This document shows, in pieces, positions 62,244 to 64,000 of a stretch of DNA of 64,000 bases. The notes beneath the pieces were generated by a model. That model did no database searches, had not been told where the DNA came from, and was given only the letters and a program-made list of their open reading frames with translations. Numbering within the stretch: the first letter of the stretch is position 1; the number at the start of each line of letters is the position of its first letter. This DNA is from Phalacrocorax aristotelis (taxonomy: Eukaryota; Chordata; Aves; Suliformes; Phalacrocoracidae): assembly GCF_949628215.1 (NCBI RefSeq), contig NC_134282.1:16720723-16784722 (forward strand). The letters are read 5' to 3'. The position numbers and the translations under genes were made by a program.

Positions 62244-64000
62244 AATGTTCCCAAGCTCAGGTCTGAGCTTAACAAAAGAGATTTCTCCATCTTGGGGGAC
62301 TCATTCCAGTCTGATTTCTGTTTGGGTTTTAGATGTTCAACAAAACAGTCCCTGGAAAATGTCTTTTGTGCTGTAGCACAAGGCTTCCTGCAGGAGCATT
62401 TTTAACTCCAAATCACTGTTATTTTAATCTGTGTACTTCTGTTTTCCAAATCTATTTTTGGATCCTTGCTGTGAAATCTAGTTAGATTATAGACTCCTAA
62501 ATAAACCATTTTTATCCTCCAATGTTTTTTGAATCAAACCAAACCAGGTACAGACCTGAGTAATCATTTTCCTGGACTTTTTCTTTGAAAGTTACATCAC
62601 TTAATGCTGTCACTGACCTGCTGGTAATCAGTGTGCTCAGTTAACTTGGAAAACACAGTGTAGAAACATCCTTCATGATGGTTTTGAGAAGTATTACATA
62701 GGAAAGGTTTGCACATTTCAGGTTATTGTTTACATTCCTATTCCTTTGCTGTTATTTTACACGGTGGATGTTACAGTTCAGCCGCCAAGTTGAATTGTCA
62801 GTGGAGTCAGGCAGTGGAGCTGTGCTCGGAAAGGGCTCCAGGTCCTTAGGGATCTTCTGTGCTGCTCTTTAGGGTTGCTTTGGTGTTGCAGCCAGCCTGT
62901 GCTGAATAGCAAAGTCCTGCTAAGTAGGATTGCCAGTTGTGCTCTTGCATGCTCTAGGCGTGCATCATAGCTTCTTCTCACAAGTGCAGATATGTTTGGC
63001 ACTGGGGTGATGAACCAGAAATCCCTACTGGTGTTTGCCTGTGCTGCACACCTGAGATGGGAGGGACTGCTCAGGTGTAAGAGCCAGCAATGCTTGGCCC
63101 CATGAGTAAGGGATTATTTCACCGGGGTAAGAATGTACTCAGGCCTAGAAAGAAGCGTCTTTGGGAAGTGATCAGGATTACTGTGCCAAGTGAAGCAATA
63201 TGTTGGTGTAGCTATCTATGCTTTCCTGTGCCATGGTACAGCTGGGTCAATAGTGTATTATATGAACCACTTCACTATCTATTTCATTTAAGCTACTTAA
63301 TGCCAAGTCTGGAGGCTATCCTCTACTATTGAGGGAGGAGAGCTAAGCCCAGACAGCTGAGCTCTCAACCATATTTATTTTTGCTCTGTTTGCTTTTGGG
63401 GAAGGTACAGTTTGGAGAAAGACAAAGAAGGGAGAAGCTGCTTCTCTTTTCTGTGTGTTTTCTGTGTGTCAGGAGGCCCATCAGGCCTTTTGGATGTTAT
63501 CATTGTAGATTATCCTGTTGCAAAACTGCAGTAGATTTAGGTTGTGCTACACTCTCCCTTTTATGTGCCAGCAAGCTTTGCCCTCTGCTTTTATATACAC
63601 TTAGTGCTTTCGCAGTCCTGAGCATGGAGAACTAGATTTGCTTTTAATTAGTAAAGCGGTGCTCAGCTATCTCTTGTATCAGAGCCAGGATGCTGCTCAA
63701 TGCAAGCAGAGACTTTGTCCTGCCAGTGACCGGTGACAACAGAAGCATGTCAGCGCTAGAGAGTTTCAGGCAGAGGTATGTAGCAAATGCTGCTGGAAAC
63801 AGCAGGGTTTGGAGCCTCCTGAGTTGCATACTTTGTTCTTGGTCCATCCAGAGGACAACTGCTCTGATTGCCAGACTACACTGTAAGTTGGTGATGGATT
63901 TAGCAGAGTGGCCTCGCAGGTGTCTGGATTTGAAATCTGGTGATAAAACTAGAAGTTTTGTACTGCATAATGGCATAGGTGTATCTGTCCTTTAATCTGA

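Larger units (their letters stand above)
49781..64000 (+). other. P3H2: P3H2 intron 1 (5' portion)
   Basis: No sequence matching the next P3H2 exon (the continuation of the TPR region, LNQLEKA-like) is seen in any frame, so the intron runs past the window; this gene has a very long first intron in mammals. Apart from the repeats and the hairpin listed separately, I see no RNA gene or nested protein gene. Frames of 60-170 codons here overlap on both strands and resemble nothing known. Single AP-1 heptamers occur near 51478, 54130, 56581 and 61867. Confidence 0.8.

Noticed and set aside
1..64000. CRISPR array, operon or bacterial defence-type system
   Set aside because: No regularly spaced repeats, Shine-Dalgarno-spaced genes or dense coding exist; the window is vertebrate with spliced genes.

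Overview
The window is a piece of vertebrate nuclear genome, almost certainly from a bird. Three things point to this: several truncated CR1 LINEs whose 3' ends carry the avian-type ATTCTRTGATTCT tail, a solo LTR that looks like a family widespread in birds, and short introns with a compact gene spacing. There is no bacterial-style gene organisation, and almost every open frame in the window is chance.

Two protein-coding genes are supported, both on the + strand. (1) 1-~5618 is the 3' part of claudin-1 (CLDN1): the end of intron 1, coding exons 2-4 (2368-2532, 2966-3050, 3553-3715) and a ~1.9 kb 3' UTR ending at an AATAAA at 5593. Exon 1 lies upstream of the window. (2) 48.5-64.0 kb is the 5' end of P3H2 (prolyl 3-hydroxylase 2, LEPREL1): a GC-rich CpG-island promoter and leader, coding exon 1 (49319-49780), and more than 14 kb of intron 1 that runs off the window. 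CLDN1 followed by P3H2 in the same orientation matches the mammalian order on human 3q28, so this is a conserved syntenic block.

The ~43 kb between them shows no convincing exon. It holds CR1 remnants (7078-7127, 7362-7982, 14738-14832, 28318-28735, 32440-33240), a solo LTR (41226-41803) with an expanded internal microsatellite, a 43/40-bp tandem duplication (19558-19640), and a local cluster of AP-1 consensus sites (16.5-18.6 kb) that could mark an enhancer. A small CR1 tail (62206-62243), a strong 30-bp-arm hairpin (55804-55874) and microsatellites sit in P3H2 intron 1.

The two genes do not act in one pathway: CLDN1 is a tight-junction membrane protein and P3H2 is a secretory-pathway collagen-modifying enzyme. 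I did not find a new multi-gene system. The observations most worth checking are the intronic hairpin, the degenerate GC-rich repeat in the P3H2 leader, the nearly identical inverted pair of CR1 copies, and the AP-1 cluster.
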